Assembly: GCA_946413265.1 (NCBI GenBank)
Contig: CAMKJU010000005.1
Span: 23,380-87,379 of the forward strand
DNA length: 64,000 nucleotides
Direction of reading: 5' to 3'
Source: an uncultured Lentisphaerota bacterium
GTDB taxonomy: Bacteria; Verrucomicrobiota; Kiritimatiellia; RFP12; UBA1067
In this document: piece by piece, positions 34,413 through 42,800 of the stretch
Position numbering within the stretch: position 1 is the stretch's first letter
How the letters are laid out: the number at the start of each line of letters is the position of its first letter
The notes under the pieces: generated by a model
What the model was told of the DNA's origin: nothing
The model's database searches: none
Seen by the model: the letters and a program-made list of their open reading frames with translations, nothing else
Program-made: the position numbers and the translations under genes

Positions 34413-35759
34413 ATGGCAAGTGAGATGATCGAGAAGGCGTTGGCGCGCGCGACGGACACGCGGGCGTGCGAGATTGGCGATGGCGTGCTGGAGAAGGTTC
34501 CGTCGCTCTTCCGGACGTGGTTCCCGTCGGCGACACGGGCCGTTGTCGTCTGCGACCCGCGCACGCGCGCGGCGGCGGGTGAACGCGTCGAGGCGCTACT
34601 CGCGGCGGCGGGCGTCGCCGTGTCGGAGCACATCCTGGAGCCGGGCGGGAAGACCTTCCACGGCGACTACCGCTACGCCGAGGAGGTGCGCGAGGCGATC
34701 CGGTCCGTCGGCGAGGCGGCGGCGGGGGAGTCGCTCGTGCCGGTTGCCGTCGGCAGCGGCGTCGTCAACGACGTGACGAAGCGCGCGGCGGGTGAATTGG
34801 GCATTCCATACTTGACCCTCGGCACGGCGGCGAGCGTGGACGGCTATTCAAGTTTTGGCGCCGCGCTGAGGAGTCCCGAGGGGGCGAAGCAGACGTATCT
34901 CTGTCCCGCGCCGCGCGTCATCGTCGCCGATCTCGACGTCATGCGGACGGCTCCCGCGTGGATGGCGGCGAGCGGGTTCGCCGATTTGATGGCGAAGGTG
35001 CCGGCGGGCGCGGACTGGATCCTGGCGAGCGAGCTGGGCGCGACGGCGTGGCACGACTCCGCCTGGCACACGGTGCAGGACGGCCTCAAGGAGGCGATCG
35101 GCGACCCGGAAGGCGTCGCCCGCATGGAGACCCTGCCGCTCACGCGCTTTGTCGAGGGCCTCATGCTCGGCGGCTTTGCGATGCAGGACATGCAGAGTTC
35201 GCGTCCGGCCTCCGGCGCGGAGCACATGTTCAGCCACTTGCTGGAGATGCGCGACCACGTGTTCAAGGGCGAGATCGTGCCGCACGGCATCCAGGTCGGG
35301 GTGTTCACGCTCTTCATGTGCCGCGTGTACGAGCAGATCCTCGCGTTCGACTACTCCGCGCTCGACGTCGAAAGGTGCCTTGGCAACTGGAAGCCCCTTG
35401 CCGAGCAGGAGAAGATCGGCGCGGGCGTCTTTGCGGGGACGCGCTTCCCGGATCTCGGCGTCAAGGCCGTGCGCGCAAAGTTCATCGACCGCGAGGCGAC
35501 GCGGGCGCGGCTGGAGGATTTCAAGGCGCGCTGGCCGCAGATACGGGCGCGGCTCGAGGCGCAGCTCATCCCCGCTGCCGAGATCGAGCGCCGGCTCAAG
35601 GTCGTCGGCGCGCCGACGACGCCGGAGGAGATCGGCTCAAGTGTCGCCGCCACGCTTGCGGACGCACGGAAGACGATCTACATGCGCGACCGCTACATGG
35701 CCCTAGACTTCCTCGACCTCACGGGACAGCTTGATTCCTTCGCGGCAAATGCGCTATAA
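34413..35759 (+). CDS. sn-Glycerol-1-phosphate dehydrogenase (AraM/EgsA type)
   Basis: A 448-aa NAD(P)-dependent oxidoreductase that interconverts dihydroxyacetone phosphate and sn-glycerol-1-phosphate. Family features are PVAVGSGVVNDVTKRAAGELG near residue 110 (nucleotide-binding GSG), TAASVDGYSS near 138, and the metal site in SGAEHMFSHLLEM near residue 270, plus PHGIQVGVFTL. It is longer than EgsA because of a C-terminal helical extension, as in bacterial AraM proteins. In B. subtilis araM lies beside araL (a HAD phosphatase); here a HAD phosphatase is two genes downstream, with an OPA transporter between. Confidence 0.9.
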   Translation: MASEMIEKALARATDTRACEIGDGVLEKVPSLFRTWFPSATRAVVVCDPRTRAAAGERVEALLAAAGVAVSEHILEPGGKTFHGDYRYAEEVREAIRSVGEAAAGESLVPVAVGSGVVNDVTKRAAGELGIPYLTLGTAASVDGYSSFGAALRSPEGAKQTYLCPAPRVIVADLDVMRTAPAWMAASGFADLMAKVPAGADWILASELGATAWHDSAWHTVQDGLKEAIGDPEGVARMETLPLTRFVEGLMLGGFAMQDMQSSRPASGAEHMFSHLLEMRDHVFKGEIVPHGIQVGVFTLFMCRVYEQILAFDYSALDVERCLGNWKPLAEQEKIGAGVFAGTRFPDLGVKAVRAKFIDREATRARLEDFKARWPQIRARLEAQLIPAAEIERRLKVVGAPTTPEEIGSSVAATLADARKTIYMRDRYMALDFLDLTGQLDSFAANAL

Positions 35760-35760
35760 T
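35731..35760 (+). promoter_or_regulatory. Internal promoter before the OPA transporter
   Basis: TTGATT (35731-35736), an 18-bp spacer and TATAAT (35755-35760), lying at the 3' end of the dehydrogenase gene. ATG 35778 is 17 nt downstream. Confidence 0.6.
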
Positions 35761-35777
35761 AACCGGCCCTGTCGGAA

Positions 35778-37190
35778 ATGAAAGAAACTGCAAACGAGAC
35801 AGCCCGTCGGTTCAACCGCATGCAGTGGCGGATGCTCTTCGCCACGATGATTGGTTACACCTTGTTCTACTTCATGCGGAAGAACTTCTCCTTCGCGATG
35901 CCTGGTCTCCAGCAGGACTGCGGCATCTCGAAGTCGATGCTCGGCAACTTCCTCTTCTGGGGTGGCATCGTGTACGGGCTCTCCAAGTTCCTGAACGGCA
36001 TCATCGGCGACAAGGTGAACCCCCGGCGGATGCTCTGCTTCGGGCTGCTTGCCTGCACGCTCGTCAACGTCGCCTTCGGGTTTGCGCCAGAAATCGCTGC
36101 GCGATTGGGGAACGGGGAACAGGGAACGGGGAACGGGAGTGTTGCTTTAGCCTGGACCTTCGGCATCCTGCTCGTCGTCAACCAGTTCTTCCAGGGGACG
36201 GGCTTCCCGCCCTGCGCCAAGCTGATCGCGTTCTGGATTCCGCCGAAGGAGCTGGCCACGAAGATGAGCGTGTGGAACACGTCGCATTCCATCGGCGGCG
36301 GGCTCGTGGCGAAGATATGCGGCATCATCATGGGTCTCGGCGCGATCGGCGCGGCGAACCAGGGCGTCGGGATGTGGCGGTGGTGCTTCTGGTCGATGGC
36401 GGCGCTCGGCTTCCTGGGCCTCGTGCTGATGATCTTCTGGCTTCCGGGCACGCCGAAGGAGGAGGGACTTCCGGATTTGCCGGGCACCGATGTTGCTCGT
36501 GAGAAGCGGCAAGAGTGCCGCTTCCCCGAGGAGAAGGGCCAGGTCGGGGAAGCGACACTCTTGTCGCTTCACGACCAGCCCTCAATGGCGCGGATGGTCT
36601 TCCTCAACCCCGTCATCTGGATGCTCGGCGTGGCCAATTTCGCCATCAATGCCGTCCGCGCGCTCATCGCGGACTGGGGCCCGACGATGCTGCAGGAGGC
36701 CAAGGGCTTCGATCCGGGCTCGACGGGCACGGTGATCATGTTCTTCGAGTTCGCGGGAATTGCCGGGATGCTGTTCGCGGGCTGGGCGACGGATCGGTTC
36801 TTCGGCGGGCGGGCGCCGCGTCTGTGCGTGTTTCTGATGGCGCTCACGGCGGGGCTGCTGGCGGCGTTCTGGTTCCTACCCGCAGGGGTCGCCGGGGCGA
36901 CGGCGCTTTGTCTGGGCGGATTCTGTCTGTACGGACCGCAGGCGCTCACGGGCGTCACGGCGACCAACACCTCGACCAAGCGCTTCGCCGGCACGTCCAT
37001 CGGTTTCATCTCCCTCTTTTCCTACGTCGGGGCGTCCGTCGCGGGCAAGGTCTGCGGCAACCTTGCGCAGTCGTTTGGCGGCTGGAGGCTTCCGTTGCTC
37101 GTCATGGTCGCGACAGCTGCTGTCGGCGCGGCCGTGTTCCTCTGCCTCTGGTGGACACGAGCGAATTCATACGAGTCCGACGGCGTGTAA
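35778..37190 (+). CDS. MFS transporter of the organophosphate:phosphate antiporter family (GlpT/UhpT-like)
   Basis: A 470-aa inner-membrane protein with about 12 helices. OPA-family features include FNRMQWRMLFATMIGYTLFYFMRKNFSFAMPGL in pieces, FLNGIIGDKVNPRR (loop 2-3), FQGTGFPPCAKLIAFWIPPKE, and the late KRFAGTSIGFISLFSYVGA. It probably exchanges glycerol phosphate or a related sugar phosphate for phosphate, which suits the G1P dehydrogenase upstream and the phosphatase downstream. Two in-frame insertions are visible: a GNG repeat in the TM3-TM4 loop (residues about 110-120) and a palindromic element in the central loop (about 240-266). Both sit where insertion should be tolerated. Confidence 0.85.
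   Translation: MKETANETARRFNRMQWRMLFATMIGYTLFYFMRKNFSFAMPGLQQDCGISKSMLGNFLFWGGIVYGLSKFLNGIIGDKVNPRRMLCFGLLACTLVNVAFGFAPEIAARLGNGEQGTGNGSVALAWTFGILLVVNQFFQGTGFPPCAKLIAFWIPPKELATKMSVWNTSHSIGGGLVAKICGIIMGLGAIGAANQGVGMWRWCFWSMAALGFLGLVLMIFWLPGTPKEEGLPDLPGTDVAREKRQECRFPEEKGQVGEATLLSLHDQPSMARMVFLNPVIWMLGVANFAINAVRALIADWGPTMLQEAKGFDPGSTGTVIMFFEFAGIAGMLFAGWATDRFFGGRAPRLCVFLMALTAGLLAAFWFLPAGVAGATALCLGGFCLYGPQALTGVTATNTSTKRFAGTSIGFISLFSYVGASVAGKVCGNLAQSFGGWRLPLLVMVATAAVGAAVFLCLWWTRANSYESDGV
36107..36137 (+). repeat. GGGGAAC simple tandem repeat inside the transporter gene
   Basis: Four to five units of GGGGAAC or GGGAAC encode the NGEQGTGNG insertion in a loop. It is in frame and typical of slippage. 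Confidence 0.65.
36498..36573. repeat. In-frame palindromic element in the OPA transporter
   Basis: Arms 36498-36528 and 36545-36573 are near-complementary, and each arm is itself a hairpin (AGCGGCA with TGCCGCT; AGCGACA with TGTCGCT). The insert adds about 26 residues (AREKRQECRFPEEKG onward) to the cytoplasmic loop between TM6 and TM7 without breaking the frame, like Rickettsia-type palindromic elements in coding regions. Confidence 0.7.
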
Positions 37191-37201
37191 CAGGAGGCAT
37201 T

Positions 37202-38056
37202 ATGTTCGACATAACAAAAAAGAAGGTATTTGTCTGCGACCTCGACGGAACGCTGTTCATGGGCCCGAATCCGATTCCGTCTGCGGTCAAGTTCGTGATC
37301 GACTCGACGAACAGCGGACGCTTCGCGTTCTTCTATCTCACGAACAACACCTCGAAGTGCCCCGAGGAGTACATGAAGAAGATTTCGGGCGCGGCGATTC
37401 CCGTGGTGCCCGAGCAGATCCTCACGCCGCTCATCACGCTCGAGTCGTATATCCGCGAGAAGGGCTACAAGTCGGTCTACCTCATCTCAAGCGAGAAGGT
37501 GAAGGCCCACATGGCGGAGCACCTCGCGGACGCGGGGGTGTCGCTCGACTACGACCCGGAGCGCAACGAGCTGATCGCGCTCACGTACGACAAGGAGCTC
37601 ACGTATGCGAAGCTGGCGGACGCGACGAGTCTCTGGAACATGCGCAACTGCCCGCCGAGCCCGATGTGCCCGGTCCGCACGAAGAACCAGGCCCCCGTCG
37701 ACTTCGTGGCCACGCATCCCGACAACTGCTGTCCGAGCGAGCGCGGCCCGATCCCCGACATCGGCGGCATGATGAAGTTCCTCGAGATCACGAACGGCAT
37801 GAAGCCGAGCCACGTGTTCGGCAAGCCCTCGCCCACGCTCCTCGCGCCGGTGCTCGCGAAGTTCAAGCCGGAGGAAATCGCCGTCGTCGGGGACAGGCTC
37901 TACACGGACAAGGCGATAGCGGACAACGCGGGCGTTGACTTCGTGTGCGTCCTTTCGGGCGAGACGACTCCGGAAGACCTGAAAAACTACGGGGGAACGC
38001 CGCCCGCAATCGTCGTGGAGACCTTCGACAAGGTTCAACGTGCGGCAAGCCGCTGA
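37202..38056 (+). CDS. HAD-superfamily phosphatase, NagD/AraL-like
   Basis: A 284-aa cytosolic phosphatase. HAD motif I is VCDLDGTLFMG (nucleophile Asp near residue 12), motif II is YLTNNTS, the C2-type cap lies between, and motifs III/IV are GKPSP and VVGDRLYTDKAIADNAGVDF. This is the NagD-like pattern, which includes AraL and glycerol-phosphate phosphatases. The start at 37202 follows AGGAGG, 12 nt after the transporter stop. With the G1P dehydrogenase it could dephosphorylate glycerol phosphate or a sugar phosphate; the substrate is not readable from sequence. It ends 79 bp before a convergent gene. Confidence 0.85.
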   Translation: MFDITKKKVFVCDLDGTLFMGPNPIPSAVKFVIDSTNSGRFAFFYLTNNTSKCPEEYMKKISGAAIPVVPEQILTPLITLESYIREKGYKSVYLISSEKVKAHMAEHLADAGVSLDYDPERNELIALTYDKELTYAKLADATSLWNMRNCPPSPMCPVRTKNQAPVDFVATHPDNCCPSERGPIPDIGGMMKFLEITNGMKPSHVFGKPSPTLLAPVLAKFKPEEIAVVGDRLYTDKAIADNAGVDFVCVLSGETTPEDLKNYGGTPPAIVVETFDKVQRAASR

Positions 38057-38135
38057 CGGCGCGGCGCATAATGCCGTGGTCAAGACGCACGCCAACTCCT
38101 TCCTTGCCTAAGGGGTGCCGCGCTTATTGCCGCGT

Positions 38136-39698
38136 TTATGCATCGCGAACGATCTTCACGCCGGAAATGGTGCGCTTCTTCGTGGAGAAGGCGAGGCCGA
38201 TGAGAGTTATGGGCTTGCCGGATGGGCGGAAGCGGTCGGTGTAGGATTTGTCCTGGATCTGCTCGATGGCCTTCTTCGCCGTGGAGTCGCGCTTCACCTC
38301 GATGATGTAGGCGTCCGTCGCAGTTTCCACGGTGAGGTCGATGCGGCCTTTGTGAGTGCGCACCTTGCCGCCTACGTTGATGCCGACCACGCGCAGCACC
38401 ACGTACATGATCGCCTGCCACGTCTGCTCGTTCTGTCTGTCGGTGAGGTCGTAGGGAATCGCCGCGAAGAACTGCCGGAACGCCTCGACGAAGCCTTCGG
38501 GATCGCGGGCGAGCAACGCCTTGTTCGTCGCCGCGGCGATGTTGGCGGAACCGGAATTGTCGGTTCCCACGTACACGGACGAAAGGTCGGTCAGGAAGGA
38601 GTTTTCCACTTCCATGTTGGGGAACCCAAGCAGATACCTCCTGTTTACGCCGATCTGCTCGAACCCCTTGATGGTGAGATACCCCGTCTGGAAAAGAAGC
38701 GTGACGGGCTTGATCTTCTCTGGTTCGTAGGCGGCCAGGTCCACGTCCGACACCGAGAGGTCTGATACGTCCAGCGGTCGCGTCTTGAAGAAGTCCATGA
38801 GGAACGTGGGAATGGCGGTGAGCGACCACCAGTTGCCCAGTTCCATGGTGTCGAACGTCATGCCAAGCGAAACGGGATTGACGACGGGTTCGGCGTTTTG
38901 GTGGAACCTGTAACCGTCATAGCACTTGACGATCTCCGCAAACGCGCCGTCGGGTGTCTTGCCCAGCTTCTCGCCGAGTGCGGCGAGGCATCCGGGAAAG
39001 TACCGGCGTACCTCCCCGTGCGTGTAGCCGAAGAGCGTACCGACTACGGCTTCGAGCGTGTAGTCCTTGAGGTTATTGAGATCGGAGAAGATTGACACCT
39101 TCGAGAACTTGCTCACGCCCGTGATAAACAAGAAGCGCTGCTTGCCCTCCAGCGTCTTCAATACGGAGTAGAACGTCTTTAGCGCGTTCTTGAACTCCGT
39201 CACCTGCGGGGTCATGAGATGCCCCAGAAGCGGCTTGTCATATTCATCGATGAGGATGACCACCTGTTCGTCGCCGGATTCAGCTGCAAGGTCGTTGATG
39301 ACATTTGAAAAGGCGATGGATGGCACTTCAGAATCCCTGAATGAGATGCCGTTGCGGGCACATTCATTTGAGAGCATGTCGCGCCAGATGACCTTAAGCT
39401 CCGGCACAGTTGAGGCCTGGGCGCTGCCCATGTCGAGGTGGATGACGGGCCACTTCCTCGACCAGTCCCACGCCGACTCGATGGCCAGGCCTTCGAAGAG
39501 ATCGCGCTTCCCCTCGAAGAGGCACTTTAGCGTGGAGACGGCGAGCGACTTCCCAAACCGGCGCGGGCGCGCGATGAAGAACTGCTTGCCACGCGACAGG
39601 TCGGCAAGTTGCTTCAGGATCGCCGTCTTATCGACATACGTAAAACCTCCGCTGCGGAGCTTTTCGAAGGTATAAGTGTCTGTGGCCGCTTTTTCCAT
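38136..39698 (-). CDS. AAA-ATPase-like / PD-(D/E)XK nuclease fusion protein, second copy
   Basis: A 520-aa member of the same family as 8318-10075, only distantly similar to it. Motifs are GGFTYVDKTAIL near residue 17, Walker-A-like ARPRRFGKSLA near 43, Walker B VVILIDEYDKPLL near 145, FITGVSKFSKVSIFSDLNNL, and the nuclease core GRIDLTVETATDAYIIEVKRD near residue 470, with D, E and K in place. The tail GKPITLIGLAFSTKKRTIS is typical of the family. The start at 39698 is supported by TATACT ending 7 nt upstream. It is convergent with the HAD gene and divergent from a secreted-protein gene. Confidence 0.85.
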   Translation of the reverse strand: MEKAATDTYTFEKLRSGGFTYVDKTAILKQLADLSRGKQFFIARPRRFGKSLAVSTLKCLFEGKRDLFEGLAIESAWDWSRKWPVIHLDMGSAQASTVPELKVIWRDMLSNECARNGISFRDSEVPSIAFSNVINDLAAESGDEQVVILIDEYDKPLLGHLMTPQVTEFKNALKTFYSVLKTLEGKQRFLFITGVSKFSKVSIFSDLNNLKDYTLEAVVGTLFGYTHGEVRRYFPGCLAALGEKLGKTPDGAFAEIVKCYDGYRFHQNAEPVVNPVSLGMTFDTMELGNWWSLTAIPTFLMDFFKTRPLDVSDLSVSDVDLAAYEPEKIKPVTLLFQTGYLTIKGFEQIGVNRRYLLGFPNMEVENSFLTDLSSVYVGTDNSGSANIAAATNKALLARDPEGFVEAFRQFFAAIPYDLTDRQNEQTWQAIMYVVLRVVGINVGGKVRTHKGRIDLTVETATDAYIIEVKRDSTAKKAIEQIQDKSYTDRFRPSGKPITLIGLAFSTKKRTISGVKIVRDA

Positions 39699-39705
39699 GC
39701 CGCAG

Positions 39706-39734
39706 AGTATAGCATTTCATGTGCGTTTCGGCAA
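39706..39734 (-). promoter_or_regulatory. Leaderless promoter of the second AAA/PD-(D/E)XK gene
   Basis: On the minus strand: TTGCCG (39734-39729), a 17-bp spacer and TATACT (39711-39706) preceded by TGC. ATG 39698 is 7 nt downstream. Confidence 0.7.
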
Positions 39735-39784
39735 TGGGCATGCGTCGCGTTTGGTTCGGTCTTCAAAAATCTAAAACTCCATAA

Positions 39785-39813
39785 TTGACAATACCACATG
39801 GGGCGGGTAGAAT
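39785..39813 (+). promoter_or_regulatory. Consensus-like promoter of the 1487-aa secreted protein
   Basis: TTGACA (39785-39790), a 17-bp spacer and TAGAAT (39808-39813). The leader is about 35 nt, with AAAAGGA before ATG 39854. Confidence 0.65.
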
Positions 39814-39853
39814 ATGAGTTGTATCTTTTTAGGGTTCAAAAGGAATTCTGCAA

Positions 39854-42800
39854 ATGAACACGCAAAAACCGGTGAAACTCACGATGGCGACGCACGGATG
39901 GCGCGTTGTACCAATGGCAATAGTCGCGTTCTGCATGGCGGCGGCATTACCGTTGATGGCGGCGAACTGGACCGGCAACGGTGCCAACACGTACTGGAAC
40001 ACGTCGGGCAACTGGGACACCCAGCCGGGTGGAAGCGATTCGTTGGCGTTTAGAACTTCCGGTGTCAAAAACATGACCGCCACGCTGAATGCTTCATACA
40101 CCTATACAGGCAATATCCACATGGGCAATGGCAGCTCCGCTGCCAATCCCTATATCTGGGAGGCGACCGATCCGGCGAACACGCTGACCATCAAGGACGA
40201 CACCTGGCTCGGCTACCACGAAAACGGCTGGCTCTGGATCAAGTCCGGGACCTATGTGTTCAATGGCACTGGCAGCAAGAACTTCCACATGGGTGAAGGG
40301 GCGCGTGGCGCGAGGCGCAATTTCTGGTTGCGGGTCGGCGACGGATCGTCAACCGTGTCCGTGCAGGGAAGAAACGGATATGTTCGCGGAGGAAGCGCAC
40401 TCATCGCGGACAATGCGACGATCAACTTCACCGAACATCTTCACTTTTCCGAGACAGCCTCGATGGCATGCACCAACTCGTCAGTGACGGTTGCGCGTGA
40501 CCTCAACGTCGCCAACAGCACGGGGGCGAACTGCGTGTTCAGTGGGACTTCAAGTACAGTGCGCCAGACAGGTTCGGGCAATGTATTCAACGTGGGCATT
40601 GCCGAGAACGCCACGGGCATCGTCGAGCAGTTTGGCGGCGACTGGTCTTGCTATTATCTGCGGCTTGGGTCGGGCAACGGCGCCAAGGGCATTTTCACGA
40701 TGGACGGCGGCACGCTGACGGCCTACACCGAGTTATCAATCGGAATGACCGGCACCACCTCCGGTAATACGTTCACGCTGAACGACGGAACGGTGACATC
40801 GAGCGGGGGCACCTATATCGGCAGGTCGAGCGGGACCTCGGGCACGTTGGTTCTCAACGGCGGAACGTTCACGGCAAAGAGCATCAGCTCGTCCGGCTCC
40901 GGCAAGATTGTTCTGAACGGCGGCACGCTCGCAGCCAGCGCGGCGGGAACGTTCATCCCCGCCTCAGTGCCCGTCGAAGTCGGCGCGAATGGTGGCACGA
41001 TCGACACGGCCTGGCACAACATCACAATCACGCCCGGCATCTCAGATGTGTCCGGCGAGAACGGCACGATCTCCTTCGTCGGCGGCGGCATGGTCACGCC
41101 GGTGGGGACGCTCGACTGCTCGGCCGTGACGCTCGACGCCGGTACCTCGCTTGCCGTCGCGGACACAAACAAGTCCTTCATTGAGAACCTGTCGGTCGAT
41201 TTCTCCGCCAACGGTGCCGGCGACGGTGCGCTCGTCATCACGAACACGACGGAGAACGGCACGTTCAGCGCGGCGGACCTCGCGGCCATCACGCTCACGG
41301 GTAATGCGGGCAACCGCTACGCGCTTGTCTTGGCCGACGGCAACACGACGATCAGGGTTGTCGACACGCTTGCGGGCGAGTACGTCTGGAACGACGGCGC
41401 GTCCGAGGCGGACTGGACGGCCGCCGGCAAGTGGTCGAAGGGAGGCGTCGCGGGCGACTGGTTCAACTCAACCCATGCCGCGTTCGCGAACTCCGGCGAC
41501 AAGGTGACGCTCAGCAACGACGTCACGGCGGTTGACGTGACGTTCCGGGCCGACGCGGAGGTGCTTGCGGGCGGCGGCACGTTGACGGTGCCGGCCGTCA
41601 TCGTCTCGAATGGCGTTGCGGCAGCAATCGCCGCGCCCATTGCCGGCCCGCTCACCAAGGACGGCGCCGGCACTCTCACGCTCGCTACAAGCCGCATGAC
41701 GGACGAAACCGTACTTTCCGAGGGGACGCTCGCGTTTTCCGGCACGGCGTCGATCGACTGGACGAAGTTCACCTTCGGCACGGATCCCGCGAAGCCCGTG
41801 ACGCTGCGCATGGAGCAGGACGCGACAATCGCGAACCGTCCGGCGCAATGGTATATTGGCAATGACGCGAACATCACCTCGACCATCGTCAAGGCGGGCG
41901 GCGACTGGACGCTTAATAACGTGTACGTAGCCTGTGCGGTCGGCGCAAACACGTCGTTCATCCACGAGAGCGGAACAATGACGATTTCAGGTACCGTCGA
42001 TCTCGGCAAAGTTGACACCGCCTCTCATACGTACTTCGAGGTCGCCGGCGGCACGGTGACGCACAATGGATATATTCACATGGGTTCGAGTTCCCCCGCT
42101 GCGATGACCGTGAAGACGGGGGCGAAATATGAAGCGCCTACGGATAACGGCTATGGCATTATCGTCGCCGGACAATCCCATGGAACGTTGAACGTGCAAG
42201 GCGGCGAAGTGTACCTGCTCGGCCCGATCAACATGTGCTATTACGGAAACAAGAACCCGGTTGGAACGGTGAACGTCACGGATGACGGCGTTATCACATG
42301 TGAAAGGATCGTCGTAAACGGGAAGAACAATGGCGGCTCGGCGTCGGTGACGCTTGACGGCGGAACGCTCCGCGCAAACAAGGACAGCACGGCGTTCATT
42401 CCGAACAAGAACAACCTGACCGTGACGGCCGGGGCGAACGGCGGAACGATTGACACGAACGGCAAGGACGTCACGATTGACAAGACCATCTCCGGCGCGG
42501 GTAGCCTGACGTTCAAGGGCGGCGGCAAAGCAAGATTCACCGCCAAGCCATCTTACACCGGCAAGACGGCGGTCGAAATCGGAACGACGGTGTACGTCGC
42601 CGAGCAGAGCTATCTCGCGCGCGGCTACGAAGTCGTGGTCCCCGAGACCGCACCCGCGGACGGCGTCTATGCCATCTTCACGATCAGCGCGGGGACGTTC
42701 ACCTCGTCCGCCCTTGACGGCGCGGTTGTTCCGGCTGGTGCCTCGCTGCGTCTCTCGACCGACTCGAAAACCATCCTCTGCGTCTATGGCAATCCCGGAT

